A DNA stretch of 64,000 nucleotides. It comes from Pseudidiomarina piscicola. Lineage in GTDB: Bacteria > Pseudomonadota > Gammaproteobacteria > Enterobacterales > Alteromonadaceae. Every line of letters starts with the position of its first letter. The stretch's first letter is position 1. Below, one piece after another: positions 27,431 to 36,703 of the stretch. Location of the stretch: the NCBI RefSeq assembly GCF_902806985.1, contig NZ_CADCXY010000001.1, positions 434,001-498,000 of the forward strand, in the 5' to 3' direction. A program made the translations under genes and the position numbers. Under the pieces are notes generated by a model that worked only from the letters and a program-made list of their open reading frames with translations, was not told the origin of the DNA and did not search any database.

Positions 27431-28399
27431 ATGTTTGCAAGAATCGCAGGTACTGGGCATTATTTGCCATCCCAGTGCTTGACTAATGCCATGCTTGAAC
27501 AGCGTGTTGATACAACGCACGATTGGATCGTTGAGCGTACGGGAATTCATCAACGCCATATTGCAGGGCAAGGCGAAAACGCGGTAACTATGGGCGCTGC
27601 AGCAGCTCGCCAAGCACTTTCCGCGGCAAATCTAGACACCTCTGATATCGACTTAATAGTTGTAGCAACCACCTCTGGAGAGCGTGCATTCCCGAGTGTC
27701 GCATGCGAAATACAGGCGTCCCTAACCGAACAAAATATACCTGCTTTCGATGTGGCTGCAGCCTGTTCCGGCTTTATTTTTGGCCTCAGTGTTGCCGACC
27801 AGTATATTCGAAGCGGCACCTACAAAAATGTGCTTGTGATTGGCACCGATGTGCTGTCGCGCCTTTGTCACCCTGAAGATCGTAACACCATTGTGTTATT
27901 CGGTGACGGCGCCGGCGCAATGGTTTTACAAGCCAGTGACACGCCAGGTGTTGAGTCTACCCATTTGCATAGTGCGGGTGAGTTTGCCGACCTATTAGGG
28001 GTCAACCATCTTCCACGTAACAGCCGCAGCCAAGCTGAAGAACTCAGTGAGGCCTGGATGTACATGAAGGGCAACGAAGTTTTTAAAGTGGCGGTAAGCA
28101 AGTTAAGTGAATTGGTGAATGAAACTTTAGTTGCCAACAACTTAACGCCTGATGCCCTCGATTGGTTGGTTCCGCATCAAGCGAATTTGCGTATAATTAA
28201 AGCGACAGCAAAAAAATTGAAAATGCCCATGTCGCAAGTGATCACGACACTTGCGGATACCGGCAATACTTCAGCGGCATCCGTGCCAATTGCGCTCGAT
28301 GTAGCCATTCGAGATGGCCGTATTCAGCGCGGACAAAGGCTTTTATTAGAAGCCTTTGGGGGCGGGTTCGCATGGGGTTCAGCTTTAATAACTTATTAA
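27431..28399 (+). CDS. fabH: 3-Oxoacyl-ACP synthase III FabH
   Basis: Initiates fatty-acid synthesis by condensing acetyl-CoA with malonyl-ACP. 322 residues. The catalytic triad is Cys112 (AAACSGF), His249 (VPHQANLRI) and Asn279 (DTGNTSAAS), matching E. coli C112/H244/N274. The ACP-docking and C-terminal [14 protein letters not shown] motif is present as [10 protein letters not shown]. Tightly spaced between plsX and fabD. Confidence 0.97.
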   Translation: MFARIAGTGHYLPSQCLTNAMLEQRVDTTHDWIVERTGIHQRHIAGQGENAVTMGAAAARQALSAANLDTSDIDLIVVATTSGERAFPSVACEIQASLTEQNIPAFDVAAACSGFIFGLSVADQYIRSGTYKNVLVIGTDVLSRLCHPEDRNTIVLFGDGAGAMVLQASDTPGVESTHLHSAGEFADLLGVNHLPRNSRSQAEELSEAWMYMKGNEVFKVAVSKLSELVNETLVANNLTPDALDWLVPHQANLRIIKATAKKLKMPMSQVITTLADTGNTSAASVPIALDVAIRDGRIQRGQRLLLEAFGGGFAWGSALITY

Positions 28400-28421
28400 A
28401 CACAACGAAAAGGAAGAGACC

Positions 28422-29339
28422 ATGCGAGCATATGTTTTTCCGGGACAAGGATCGCAATCGGTCGGTATGCTTGCCGACGTAGCGACCGACTACCCTGTGG
28501 TAGGCGAGACCTTCGCCGCTGCCAGTGAGGTACTCGGTTACGATTTGTGGCAGTTGGCGCAAGACGGGCCCGCCGAACAATTAAATGAAACGCAACGTAC
28601 GCAGCCAGCCTTACTTACCGCAAGTGTTGCTCTGTATCGAGCATTGGAAAGTGCCGGTAGTGTGGCGCCACGTTGGCTTGCTGGGCATAGTTTAGGCGAA
28701 TATTCTGCGCTGGTTTGTAGTGGTTGCCTTGATTTTCAAGATGCGGTGGCGTTAGTTGCCAAACGCGGTGAATTGATGCAAGAAGCGGTCCCAAGTGGTG
28801 TGGGCGCGATGGCAGCAATTATTGGCTTAGACGACGCACTGGTTGAAGAAGCCTGTGCCGCTGCCGCGGGTGATCAAATTGTCAGCGCAGTGAACTATAA
28901 TTCACCGGGCCAGGTAGTGATTGCGGGTCATGCCGAAGCAGTTCAACGCGCCGGGGAAGCCTGTAAAGAGCGGGGCGCTAAACGCGCGTTACCTTTACCG
29001 GTAAGTGTTCCATCCCATTGTGCGCTCATGCAGCCTGCGGCGGAGCAGCTTGCCGTCGAATTAGGCAAATTAACCCTCAACACGCCTAATATTCCGGTGG
29101 TCAATAACGTCGATGTAAAAGACGAACGCGATGCAGATGCTATACGGGATGCACTTATACGCCAGCTTTACTCGCCAGTTCGTTGGACAGAGACCGTACG
29201 TTATTTAGTTCAGCAAGGCGTGACGGAAATTTATGAAATTGGTCCAGGAAAGGTATTGTCTGGACTTAACAAGCGCATCGATAAGTCGATACAAAGTGAT
29301 GCGGTGAATAGTATCGATGCAATTAAAGCAAGGATTTAA
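28422..29339 (+). CDS. fabD: Malonyl-CoA:ACP transacylase FabD
   Basis: Transfers malonyl groups from CoA to ACP. 305 residues (E. coli 309). The N-terminal FPGQGSQ loop is at 6-12, nucleophile Ser90 in AGHSLGEYS, the conserved Arg/His region LPVSVPSHCALM near 195, and QLYSPVRW in the C-terminal part. GGAAG precedes the ATG. fabG starts 2 nt after the stop. Confidence 0.97.
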   Translation: MRAYVFPGQGSQSVGMLADVATDYPVVGETFAAASEVLGYDLWQLAQDGPAEQLNETQRTQPALLTASVALYRALESAGSVAPRWLAGHSLGEYSALVCSGCLDFQDAVALVAKRGELMQEAVPSGVGAMAAIIGLDDALVEEACAAAAGDQIVSAVNYNSPGQVVIAGHAEAVQRAGEACKERGAKRALPLPVSVPSHCALMQPAAEQLAVELGKLTLNTPNIPVVNNVDVKDERDADAIRDALIRQLYSPVRWTETVRYLVQQGVTEIYEIGPGKVLSGLNKRIDKSIQSDAVNSIDAIKARI

Positions 29340-29341
29340 TT

Positions 29342-30082
29342 ATGACAACAACAATGCAAGGGCAGGTTGCGCTCGTTACGGGTGCAAGCCGCGGAATTGG
29401 TAAAGCCATCGCTCAACAGCTCACTCAACAAGGTGTGAAAGTGATTGGCACGGCGACGAGCGACAGCGGCGCTGCGGCTATTTCTGACTACTTAGGCGAC
29501 ATGGGTGAAGGCCGTCAGTTGGACGTGACCGATGCCGAGAGCGTCGCCACGGTACTTAAAGCGATTGACGAGAGTTATGGGCAACTCGATATTTTGGTGA
29601 ATAACGCTGGTATTACCAAAGATAACCTATTAATGCGCCTTAAAGATGACGACTGGGATGCCGTACTCGATACCAATCTGAAATCGGTGTATCGTCTTTG
29701 TAAAGCCGTTATGCGCGGGATGATGAAGCGTCGGCACGGTCGTATTATCAATATTTCTTCAGTGGTTGGCACAACGGGGAATCCTGGTCAAACCAACTAC
29801 TGTGCAGCGAAAGCTGGCTTAGCCGGTTTCACCAAAGCATTGGCACAAGAGATCGCTGCGCGTGGAATTACCGTCAACTGTGTTGCGCCTGGTTTTATTG
29901 ATACCGATATGACGAAATCGTTAACGGATGATCAAAAAGAAGCTATTTTTGCGAATATTCCAGCATCACGCTTAGGCCAGCCGGAAGAAGTCGCGGCCGC
30001 TGTAGTGTTTTTGGCATCGCCTGGGGCAGCCTATATCACTGGTGAAACCATTCATGTAAACGGTGGTCTAGCTATGGTGTAA
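29342..30082 (+). CDS. fabG: 3-Oxoacyl-ACP reductase FabG
   Basis: NADPH-dependent SDR enzyme reducing 3-oxoacyl-ACP in chain elongation. 246 residues. The cofactor motif TGASRGIG is at 13-20, NNAG at 87-90, and the catalytic residues Ser140, Tyr153 and Lys157 lie in the YCAAK context. AAGG is 9 nt before ATG 29342, favouring it over the ATG at 29354. Between fabD and acpP in the standard order. Confidence 0.97.
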   Translation: MTTTMQGQVALVTGASRGIGKAIAQQLTQQGVKVIGTATSDSGAAAISDYLGDMGEGRQLDVTDAESVATVLKAIDESYGQLDILVNNAGITKDNLLMRLKDDDWDAVLDTNLKSVYRLCKAVMRGMMKRRHGRIINISSVVGTTGNPGQTNYCAAKAGLAGFTKALAQEIAARGITVNCVAPGFIDTDMTKSLTDDQKEAIFANIPASRLGQPEEVAAAVVFLASPGAAYITGETIHVNGGLAMV

Positions 30083-30208
30083 GTCGTTCGGCGAGCAAGG
30101 GGTACGACCTCTCGGGAATTAGCGATTTTTTCCTTTATTAATGCCGCCGCTTTCACTACACTAAGCGCAATTTCGAACTCGATACCTAAATGAAGGGATA
30201 TAGAAACA

Positions 30209-30448
30209 ATGAGTACTATTGAAGAACGCGTAAAGAAAATCATCATCGAACAATTGGGTGTTAAAGAAGAAGAAGTTAAATCTGAAGCTTCTTTCGAAAA
30301 CGATCTAGGTGCTGACTCACTAGATACCGTTGAGTTGGTGATGGCTCTCGAAGAAGAATTCGAAACTGAGATCCCAGACGAAGAAGCTGAGAAAATCAGA
30401 ACTGTTCAAGCGGCTATCGATTACGTGACAAATCACGCAAACGACTAA
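30209..30448 (+). CDS. acpP: Acyl carrier protein
   Basis: Carrier of growing acyl chains; 79 residues, strongly acidic. The phosphopantetheine site is Ser37 in [20 protein letters not shown]. The 126-bp gap after fabG and the strong terminator right after the gene fit the usual high-level, partly independent acpP transcript. The usual downstream neighbour fabF is missing; pabC follows instead. Confidence 0.98.
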   Translation: MSTIEERVKKIIIEQLGVKEEEVKSEASFENDLGADSLDTVELVMALEEEFETEIPDEEAEKIRTVQAAIDYVTNHAND

Positions 30449-30465
30449 GCTAAAGCTTGCTGAAG

Positions 30466-30493
30466 AAGGCGGAATGAAAATTCCGCCTTTTTT
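30466..30493 (+). terminator. Terminator of acpP, abutting pabC
   Basis: AAGGCGGAAT and ATTCCGCCTT form a 10-bp stem with a 4-nt loop, followed by T residues to 30493. The pabC ATG is at 30496, only two bases later, so the terminator occupies the place where a pabC ribosome-binding site would be. Confidence 0.92.
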
Positions 30494-30495
30494 CT

Positions 30496-31293
30496 ATGTG
30501 GCACAATAACCGCGAAATACCTAACCAAGCTATCGACCGCGGCCTGCAATTTGGCGACGGTCACTTCACTACGCTTACCATAGAGAATGGTGTACCACGC
30601 TGGTGGTCAGCGCACTGGCAACGTTTGCAAGAGGCCAGTCGGCGGCTCGCAATGCTATTACCCGAACAAGCTGAGCTTCTGGGCTGTATTAAGCGCCTTA
30701 TTGAACAACATCCCCAACAAAACTTAGTGGTAAAAATTATTGTTACCCGAGGAGAAGGTTCTCGTGGTTATGGCGCTGAAGTGCAAAGCCAAGCCAATTG
30801 GTATCTAAAGGCGTCGCCACTCCCCACACGTACGACCGTCCCCCTCAATGTCGCTGTGGCCGCTATACCGCTTAGCCGTTCGCCGCTGCTAGCGGGGCTT
30901 AAAAGTTTAAATCGCTTAGAGCAAGTGATGCTGAGCCAAGAAAAGCAACAACGCCAATTAGATGAGCTTATCGTGCTAGACACGGCTGGGAATGTTATTG
31001 AAGCCATTTCTAGTAACCTATTGTGGCGTAAGGGCCGGCAGTGGTTTACGCCTAGCTTAGAATACGCGGGTATAGCGGGGGTGGTTCGTCGGCAGTTGCT
31101 TGAGCAGCAACCGGTCGATTTGCAGATTGTCGACGCGGTATCGGTGAATGAATTTTTGCAAGCTGAGCAGGTTGTACTGACAAATAGTGTTTTAGGCTTG
31201 CGCCCAGTTGCGCAAATAGGCGAACATAGGCTTTGTGATCCTCATTTACCAAAGGCGCTGAAATCCTGGTGGCACGAATCCGACGTTTCCTAA
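30496..31293 (+). CDS. pabC: Aminodeoxychorismate lyase PabC
   Basis: PLP enzyme (fold type IV) releasing 4-aminobenzoate and pyruvate from aminodeoxychorismate for folate synthesis. 265 residues (E. coli 269). Family motifs DRGLQFGDGHFTT (14-26), the PLP-lysine segment GLKSLNRLEQVML, and EAISSNLLWRKG are present. The N-terminus aligns with E. coli PabC, so the start is sound even though no Shine-Dalgarno exists. The acpP terminator ends two bases upstream, so expression needs read-through. Overlaps mltG by 25 nt. Confidence 0.93.
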   Translation: MWHNNREIPNQAIDRGLQFGDGHFTTLTIENGVPRWWSAHWQRLQEASRRLAMLLPEQAELLGCIKRLIEQHPQQNLVVKIIVTRGEGSRGYGAEVQSQANWYLKASPLPTRTTVPLNVAVAAIPLSRSPLLAGLKSLNRLEQVMLSQEKQQRQLDELIVLDTAGNVIEAISSNLLWRKGRQWFTPSLEYAGIAGVVRRQLLEQQPVDLQIVDAVSVNEFLQAEQVVLTNSVLGLRPVAQIGEHRLCDPHLPKALKSWWHESDVS

Positions 31294-32282
31294 TTATTGT
31301 AAGTTGCGTAACGCTACTGCTAGCAGCAGGGGCAGCTTATTGGAGTTTCCAACTGGTTCAGCAACCATTGCAACTGGATGCGGATACCCAACTTTTTGAG
31401 CTTAAGCGTGGTGCTCATGCCAAATCAATTTTAGCAACACTTAGCGACCGCGGGTGGTTACCGCAAGGCACCGCAACGACGAACTACTTGGCGAGTCGTT
31501 TATGGAGTGAACCTGCGGGGCTGCAAGCTGGAGTTTATCAACTGCAAAAGGGCCAAAGCCTGCAGCAGCTTTGGCAACAATTGCGCAGGGGCGAGCAGCA
31601 CCAGTTTGCCGTCACCCTCATCGAGGGGCAGACGTTCGTGCAATGGCTTACAACCATCCGCCAACATGATTACATTGATTCGAGTCAACTGGTCAATGCA
31701 GAGGACTTGGTTAAAGCAGTGACAGGACAAACACAGCTGTCGTCTCTTGAGGGCTATTTAGCCCCCGATACCTATCACTTTTACGCTGGCACTAAGGCAA
31801 TAGAGTTATTGCAGTTAGCCTATCGTTCGCAGCAGCAAAGGCTCGATGATGCCTGGTATGATAGAGCTTTAGATCTGCCCTATACAGAGCCTTATGAGTT
31901 ACTTATCATGGCTTCCATTATTGAAAAAGAAACGGGCTTAGGTAGCGAACGTGATTTAGTGAGTTCGGTATTTGTGAATCGCTTGCGCAAAGGCATGCGT
32001 TTACAGTCGGACCCAACAACTATTTATGGCGTTGAAAACTTTGACGGTAACCTGACGCGTGCTCACTTACGTGAGAAAACCGCGTATAACACCTATCGTA
32101 TTAATGGTTTACCGCCAACCCCTATAGCGATGCCAAGTCGAGCGAGTTTAACGGCTGCAGCGCAGCCAGCAACGTCGCCGTATTATTATTTTGTGGCTGA
32201 TAACTTAGGTGGCCATATTTTTTCGGAAACGCTGAGCGAGCATAATCGTGCAGTCGATAAATACCAACGAGGAACGCAGTAA
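31269..32282 (+). CDS. mltG: Endolytic murein transglycosylase MltG
   Basis: Inner-membrane enzyme that cuts nascent peptidoglycan strands and sets glycan length. 337 residues (E. coli 340), GTG start. An N-terminal membrane helix (about 7-28) is followed by a LysM-like region and the YceG domain. The catalytic glutamate is probably Glu219 in [10 protein letters not shown], with the conserved [11 protein letters not shown] and [10 protein letters not shown] motifs. The reading frame starts inside pabC; tmk follows 4 nt after the stop. Confidence 0.95.
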   Translation: MARIRRFLIIVSCVTLLLAAGAAYWSFQLVQQPLQLDADTQLFELKRGAHAKSILATLSDRGWLPQGTATTNYLASRLWSEPAGLQAGVYQLQKGQSLQQLWQQLRRGEQHQFAVTLIEGQTFVQWLTTIRQHDYIDSSQLVNAEDLVKAVTGQTQLSSLEGYLAPDTYHFYAGTKAIELLQLAYRSQQQRLDDAWYDRALDLPYTEPYELLIMASIIEKETGLGSERDLVSSVFVNRLRKGMRLQSDPTTIYGVENFDGNLTRAHLREKTAYNTYRINGLPPTPIAMPSRASLTAAAQPATSPYYYFVADNLGGHIFSETLSEHNRAVDKYQRGTQ

Positions 32283-32286
32283 GATT

Positions 32287-32916
32287 ATGCAGGGAAAATT
32301 TATCGTTGTAGAAGGTCTTGAAGGTGCAGGGAAAAGCTCAGCTATGGCGAGCTTGGTCAGCCATTTGCAAGCCAAAAGTATTGCCACGCTAACCGTACGC
32401 GAGCCCGGTGGTACGCCTTTGGCAGAAGCCCTACGCGATTTAGTTAAGCAGAACTGGGAAGAACAGCTAAGTGCTGAAACTGAACTGTTACTTATGTATG
32501 CCAGCCGGGTACAACTAGTAAAGAATGTGATTCAACCCGCTTTAGCTGAAGGTAAGTGGGTGATCGCCGATCGCCATGATTTATCTTCTCGTGCTTATCA
32601 AGGGGGCGGCCGTGAACTTGGTGATGCCAAACTACAATCGCTAAAGCAGTTAGTGTTAGGCGACTTTCAACCCGACCTTACGTTGTTACTTGATTTAGAT
32701 CCTGAAGTAGGTCTGCAACGTGCTCGAGAGCGAGGTGAGTTAGACCGCATCGAGCAGGAAACCGTTGCGTTTTTCCAGCGCACTCGCGCCCGCTACCTTG
32801 AGATTGCCGAACAAGAACGTAGTATCCATGTGATTGACGCTGAACAGCCGATGGCCACTGTGCATCAGGCGCTGATTGGCGCCTTAGAGTTTGAACTCTT
32901 TGGTGAGAGAGGCTAA
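32287..32916 (+). CDS. tmk: Thymidylate kinase
   Basis: Phosphorylates dTMP to dTDP. 209 residues from ATG 32287; an upstream in-frame ATG inside mltG would add 13 unrelated residues and is rejected. P-loop GLEGAGKS is at 10-17, the DR(H/Y) motif at [15 protein letters not shown], and the [13 protein letters not shown] region binds dTMP. Only a weak Shine-Dalgarno is seen, so coupling to mltG is likely. The order pabC-mltG-tmk-holB matches E. coli. Confidence 0.96.
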   Translation: MQGKFIVVEGLEGAGKSSAMASLVSHLQAKSIATLTVREPGGTPLAEALRDLVKQNWEEQLSAETELLLMYASRVQLVKNVIQPALAEGKWVIADRHDLSSRAYQGGGRELGDAKLQSLKQLVLGDFQPDLTLLLDLDPEVGLQRARERGELDRIEQETVAFFQRTRARYLEIAEQERSIHVIDAEQPMATVHQALIGALEFELFGERG

Positions 32917-32919
32917 CAC

Positions 32920-33873
32920 GTGAGTTTACCCTGGTTACGCGAAAACTGGCGCCATTTAGTGAATGAGCATAGCAGTGGCAAACTTAGCCATGCCCATTGC
33001 ATACCATGGTTTCCTGATCTTGGTGCCGAGACCTTTATTCGGGAGTGGTTAAAGTTGTTACTTTGTACCCAACCGAAACAAAGAGCCTGCGGTCGCTGTA
33101 AAAGCTGTTTATTGCAACTCGCAGGAAATCATCCCGATTACTATGAGGTGGCAAGCCATGATGGCAAGGGGATCGGTGTCGATCAAATTCGCGAGCTAAC
33201 GGAAAAGTTACAACAAACACCGAATCAAGCAGGGGCGAAGGTGGTTTGGTTACGCGATGCCGAGCGCATGTCGGTAACAGCGGCAAATGCGTTATTGAAG
33301 ACGTTAGAAGAGCCGACTCAGGCAACGTACTTCGTGGTAAGCCCAGAGCGTACGGAACGATTGTTACCAACACTACGGAGCCGCATGCAACTGCACCGGT
33401 TTCAGATACCAACGACTGACGCAGTCGAACAGTGGTTAGCTCAGCGCTTGAAACGCGTATTGACGGCAGAGGAACAACAGTTAACTCAGCGTTACCACCA
33501 TCGGCCGTTAGCGTTACTGAGCTGGTTTGAAGCAGGGCAATTGCCTACCGATCATCTGCAGCAGCTGAGCGCGGTGATCCTCGGCCAACTAAGCTGGCCC
33601 AAGCTTGATAAAGGTAATTGGCAAGCATGGCTGTTGGCTACCGAGCAACTGTTAGGTGAGTTAATACGCCTGCAGCAAGGGCTCGGCCAAGAGCATTTGC
33701 AACTGGTTGATGACAGTCAGCCGTTGCGGCTTTGGTTAACCGAGAAAAATTTTAACGTGACAGAATTAAATCATTGGTTAAAATCATGTTATGGTGTGCG
33801 TAAAGCGAGCGCGGAACAAAGCGGTCTTAATGGCCCATTACTGCTTCAAGAACTCTGGATGAGGTTGCACTAA
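32920..33873 (+). CDS. holB: DNA polymerase III delta' subunit
   Basis: Clamp-loader subunit, AAA+ fold. 317 residues with a GTG start. The zinc module is visible as CGRCKSC preceded by Cys48-region CTQPKQRAC. The sensor-type segment LKTLEEPTQATYFV and the SRMQ loop are conserved, and the P-loop is degenerate as usual for delta'. tmk ends 3 nt upstream, and pilZ starts 2 nt downstream. Confidence 0.94.
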   Translation: MSLPWLRENWRHLVNEHSSGKLSHAHCIPWFPDLGAETFIREWLKLLLCTQPKQRACGRCKSCLLQLAGNHPDYYEVASHDGKGIGVDQIRELTEKLQQTPNQAGAKVVWLRDAERMSVTAANALLKTLEEPTQATYFVVSPERTERLLPTLRSRMQLHRFQIPTTDAVEQWLAQRLKRVLTAEEQQLTQRYHHRPLALLSWFEAGQLPTDHLQQLSAVILGQLSWPKLDKGNWQAWLLATEQLLGELIRLQQGLGQEHLQLVDDSQPLRLWLTEKNFNVTELNHWLKSCYGVRKASAEQSGLNGPLLLQELWMRLH

Positions 33874-33875
33874 TC

Positions 33876-34202
33876 ATGGCTGCAAAGCGTGTACAATTAA
33901 AATCAGAAGAGCAATTACGTCGTCTCTTTATGCCGTTTATTAAAGGGGGAGCGCTATTTGTCGCGACCGATGACCCTTACAGTATCGGTGATGAAATTGC
34001 GCTGTTAGTGCAATTGCCTGGCGATAGTGACGAAACCTTAGTGAAAGGCAAAGTGGTTTGGCTGGCTCCGGCACGGCCAGGCCGAGCTGATCAAGGCGGA
34101 GTCGGGGTACAATTCCTCGAGGACAAATCACACCTTCGCAACCGTATTGAAACCTTGCTGGGCCACCTCGGTGAGTCTAACGCCCCCACCGCAACTATGT
34201 AA
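33876..34202 (+). CDS. pilZ: Type IV pilus protein PilZ
   Basis: 108-residue PilZ protein of the original type IV pilus class. The sequence FMPFIKGGALFV (about 18-29), then VKGKVVWLAP and GVGVQF, follows P. aeruginosa PilZ closely. The RxxxR and D/NxSxxG motifs for cyclic-di-GMP are not evident, as in that subtype. The holB-pilZ-ycfH order is the same as in Pseudomonas. No other pilus genes occur in this window. Confidence 0.9.
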   Translation: MAAKRVQLKSEEQLRRLFMPFIKGGALFVATDDPYSIGDEIALLVQLPGDSDETLVKGKVVWLAPARPGRADQGGVGVQFLEDKSHLRNRIETLLGHLGESNAPTATM

Positions 34203-34256
34203 CTAGCCCTCGTTTTAAAGTTCTATTTTTTGCCAACACAACGTTAAGGAGTCGCT

Positions 34257-35048
34257 GTGTATATCGATTCACATTGCCATTTAGATAAGCTCAAGTTGGA
34301 CGAATTTAACGGTTCGTTAGATGAGGTTATGCGCCAAGCCAAACAAGCTGGGGTGCAGCAGATGCTGTGCATTGGTGTCACGCTTGATGATTTTCCGCAG
34401 ATGCGGGAACTTGTGAAGGATTACCCTCAGGTTGCAATTAGTTGTGGTGTACACCCGCTGTATATTGCGAAACACCCACTTGAGCAGCAGCAGCTTCGTG
34501 AGTTTGCCAGTGCAGATGATGTGGTGGCGATCGGCGAAACTGGTTTAGACTACTTTTACGATAGCGAGAGTAAGCACGTCCAGCGAAACAGTTTTGCCTA
34601 CCATATTGAATTGGCAAACGAGTTGCAGAAGCCGCTGATTATCCACACCCGAGATGCACGTGACGATACACTTAGTCTGTTGCGTGAAGGGCAAGCGCAA
34701 AATTGTGGCGGCGTTCTGCATTGTTTTACTGAGTCATATGAAATGGCGAAACAGGCTATCGATGATCTCGATTTCTTTATTTCAATTTCTGGTATCGCGA
34801 GCTTCCGCAACGCCAGTGAGTTACGAGATGTAGTGAAGAAATTACCGCTAGACAAACTTCTCATTGAAACCGATAGCCCATGGCTTGCCCCCGTACCTCA
34901 TCGAGGCAAGCAAAATCAGCCGGCTTTTGTGGCAGACGTTGCCAAATGTGTCGCTGATATAAAAGGTATTACTGTTGCTGAAGTTGCAGAAACAACCAAG
35001 GCAAACTTTTTCCGCCTGTTTAACCGAGTTGAGCCGGTCAGTGCTTAA
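34257..35048 (+). CDS. ycfH: TatD-family metal-dependent deoxyribonuclease YcfH
   Basis: Amidohydrolase-fold DNase of the TatD family. 263 residues, GTG start with AAGGAG upstream. Metal-ligand motifs: DSHCHLD (His6, His8), the glutamate in GETGLDY, His in IIHTRDA, His in GVLHCFT and Asp in LIETDSPWLAP. It resembles E. coli YcfH, also encoded after holB. Last gene of the pabC-ycfH run. Confidence 0.93.
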   Translation: MYIDSHCHLDKLKLDEFNGSLDEVMRQAKQAGVQQMLCIGVTLDDFPQMRELVKDYPQVAISCGVHPLYIAKHPLEQQQLREFASADDVVAIGETGLDYFYDSESKHVQRNSFAYHIELANELQKPLIIHTRDARDDTLSLLREGQAQNCGGVLHCFTESYEMAKQAIDDLDFFISISGIASFRNASELRDVVKKLPLDKLLIETDSPWLAPVPHRGKQNQPAFVADVAKCVADIKGITVAEVAETTKANFFRLFNRVEPVSA

Positions 35049-35097
35049 ATTTTGGTAAAGAATTAAAAATTTATTTAGCAAAAACCTAAGACTTGGC

Positions 35098-35204
35098 TAC
35101 ACTAAATTTTACGGTACAAATTTATCGAGTTAGCGCACGGCTCAATCCCTTGAGCCATTCCCCTACGCTCGGGACTCATCTCCATTGGTCCCGAGCATTT
35201 TTTT
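35098..35204 (+). ncRNA. Candidate small RNA or structured leader before prpD
   Basis: The sequence shows TTAGCA (35075-35080), a 17-bp spacer and TACACT (35098-35103), a plausible sigma-70 promoter. Next come a perfect hairpin GGCTCAA-tccc-TTGAGCC (35139-35156) and a strong terminator ending at 35204. A transcript from about 35110 would be roughly 95 nt with two hairpins. It could be a free sRNA, an attenuating leader for prpD, or just the ycfH operon terminator with an extra stem. I know no named family matching it. Confidence 0.35.
35167..35204 (+). terminator. Strong intrinsic terminator before prpD
   Basis: GCTCGGGAC and GTCCCGAGC form a perfect 9-bp stem with a 12-nt loop, followed by A and seven T. 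It separates the ycfH operon from prpD, whose ATG is 31 bp further on. Confidence 0.9.
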
Positions 35205-35235
35205 ATCTACCGCTCGTTAGTGAGGAGGTAAACCC

Positions 35236-36696
35236 ATGGGATCTGCGAAGAGATCATCTTTGAATCGTTCTGATCGTCCAAATTATGACACTGAGCTTGA
35301 GGCGATTGCTGACTACGTGTTGGCGACCGAGATCGACAACGACCTAGCCTGGCAAACAGCGCGTCATTGCTTTATGGATACCATAGGCTGCGGCCTGTTG
35401 GCATTACGCTACCCTGAATGTTTGAAACACCTAGGGCCGCTCGTCGCAGGCACTCAAGTGCCACACGGAGCCAGAGTTCCAGGTACCGCGTTTCGGCTTG
35501 ACCCGGTGAAAGCGGCATGGGATATCGGTTGTTGCGTGCGTTGGCTCGACTACAACGATACCTGGTTGGCGGCAGAGTGGGGGCATCCGTCTGATAATTT
35601 AGGCGCGATATTGGCTCTTTGCGACCACCTTTCACAACAACGAATGGCGACCGGGCAGCCGCCACTGACCTTAAAGCATGTGCTGGAAGGAATGATCAAG
35701 GCCCATGAAATTCAGGGGGTGTTGGCCCTAGAAAACAGTTTCAACCGGGTCGGTCTTGATCACGTTTTGTTAGTCAAAGTTGCATCAACAGCTGTAGCGA
35801 CATGGCTCATGGGGGGCTCTCGTGAACAAGTACTCGCTGCGTTGTCGCATGCATGGGTTGATGGCCAGTCGCTGCGCACTTATCGCCATGCACCAAATGC
35901 TGGCTCGCGGAAGTCGTGGGCAGCAGGTGATGCAACCAGTCGCGCCGTGCGCTTGGCAGACATCGCCATGCGCGGCGAAATGGGGATCCCAAGTGCACTC
36001 ACCGCGAGAGAATGGGGCTTCCATGATGTCAGTTTCAAGGGGAAGCCGCTGTCGCGACAACAAGAATACGCCAGCTATGTGATGGAGAATATTCTTTTTA
36101 AACTCTCGTTTCCGGCAGAGTTTCATGCTCAAACCGCCTGTGAAGCCGCGATTAAGTTGCATGACGCGGTGGTTGAGCGAGTCGATGAAATCGACAAGAT
36201 TACGCTTACCACGCATGAGTCGGCGATACGCATCATTGCCAAAGAAGGAACCTTGGCAAACCCTGCTGATCGCGATCACTGTTTACAGTATATGGTTGCG
36301 GTGCCACTGTTATTCGGTGAGCTCACGGCTGATCATTATGAGGATGAGTTTCATCAAGCGCACCCACGAATTGATCAATTGCGTGAAAAAATGCAGGTGG
36401 TTGAAGATGAAAGCTACAGTCGTGATTACTTAGACCCAGACAAACGCTCGATCGCTAACGCGATTCAAGTATTTTTTAAAGATGGAACAAGTACCGAGCG
36501 TGTTGAAGTTCACTACCCGATCGGCCACCGTCACCGCCGCGACGAGGGTATCAAGGTACTTGAGCAGAAATTCGCGCGCAATTTGACAACGCGCTTACCA
36601 CCGCAGAAAGTAGAGAAGATTCTCTCTGTTTGCAATGATCACCAGCGCTTTTTGCAAACGCCGGTGACCGATATGATGGCGTGGCTAACGTTTTAA
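35236..36696 (+). CDS. prpD: PrpD-family 2-methylcitrate dehydratase, solitary
   Basis: Iron-independent dehydratase of the MmgE/PrpD family, expected to convert 2-methylcitrate to cis-2-methylaconitate in propionate breakdown. 486 residues (E. coli PrpD 483). Full length with conserved segments [15 protein letters not shown], the [19 protein letters not shown] region, and [21 protein letters not shown] is 8 nt before the ATG. Unlike typical loci, no prpB, prpC, acnD or prpF is adjacent. Propionyl-CoA could come from the 2-oxobutyrate made by MegL in this window (inference). A related citrate-type substrate cannot be excluded. Confidence 0.9.
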   Translation: MGSAKRSSLNRSDRPNYDTELEAIADYVLATEIDNDLAWQTARHCFMDTIGCGLLALRYPECLKHLGPLVAGTQVPHGARVPGTAFRLDPVKAAWDIGCCVRWLDYNDTWLAAEWGHPSDNLGAILALCDHLSQQRMATGQPPLTLKHVLEGMIKAHEIQGVLALENSFNRVGLDHVLLVKVASTAVATWLMGGSREQVLAALSHAWVDGQSLRTYRHAPNAGSRKSWAAGDATSRAVRLADIAMRGEMGIPSALTAREWGFHDVSFKGKPLSRQQEYASYVMENILFKLSFPAEFHAQTACEAAIKLHDAVVERVDEIDKITLTTHESAIRIIAKEGTLANPADRDHCLQYMVAVPLLFGELTADHYEDEFHQAHPRIDQLREKMQVVEDESYSRDYLDPDKRSIANAIQVFFKDGTSTERVEVHYPIGHRHRRDEGIKVLEQKFARNLTTRLPPQKVEKILSVCNDHQRFLQTPVTDMMAWLTF

Positions 36697-36703
36697 CCGC
36701 GCC
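36678..36703. terminator. Hairpin at the prpD/symporter convergent ends
   Basis: GGCGTGG and CCGCGCC can pair with one G-U pair around a 12-nt loop, straddling the overlapping stop codons of two convergent genes. No T-run follows, so this is a weak terminator candidate. Confidence 0.3.
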
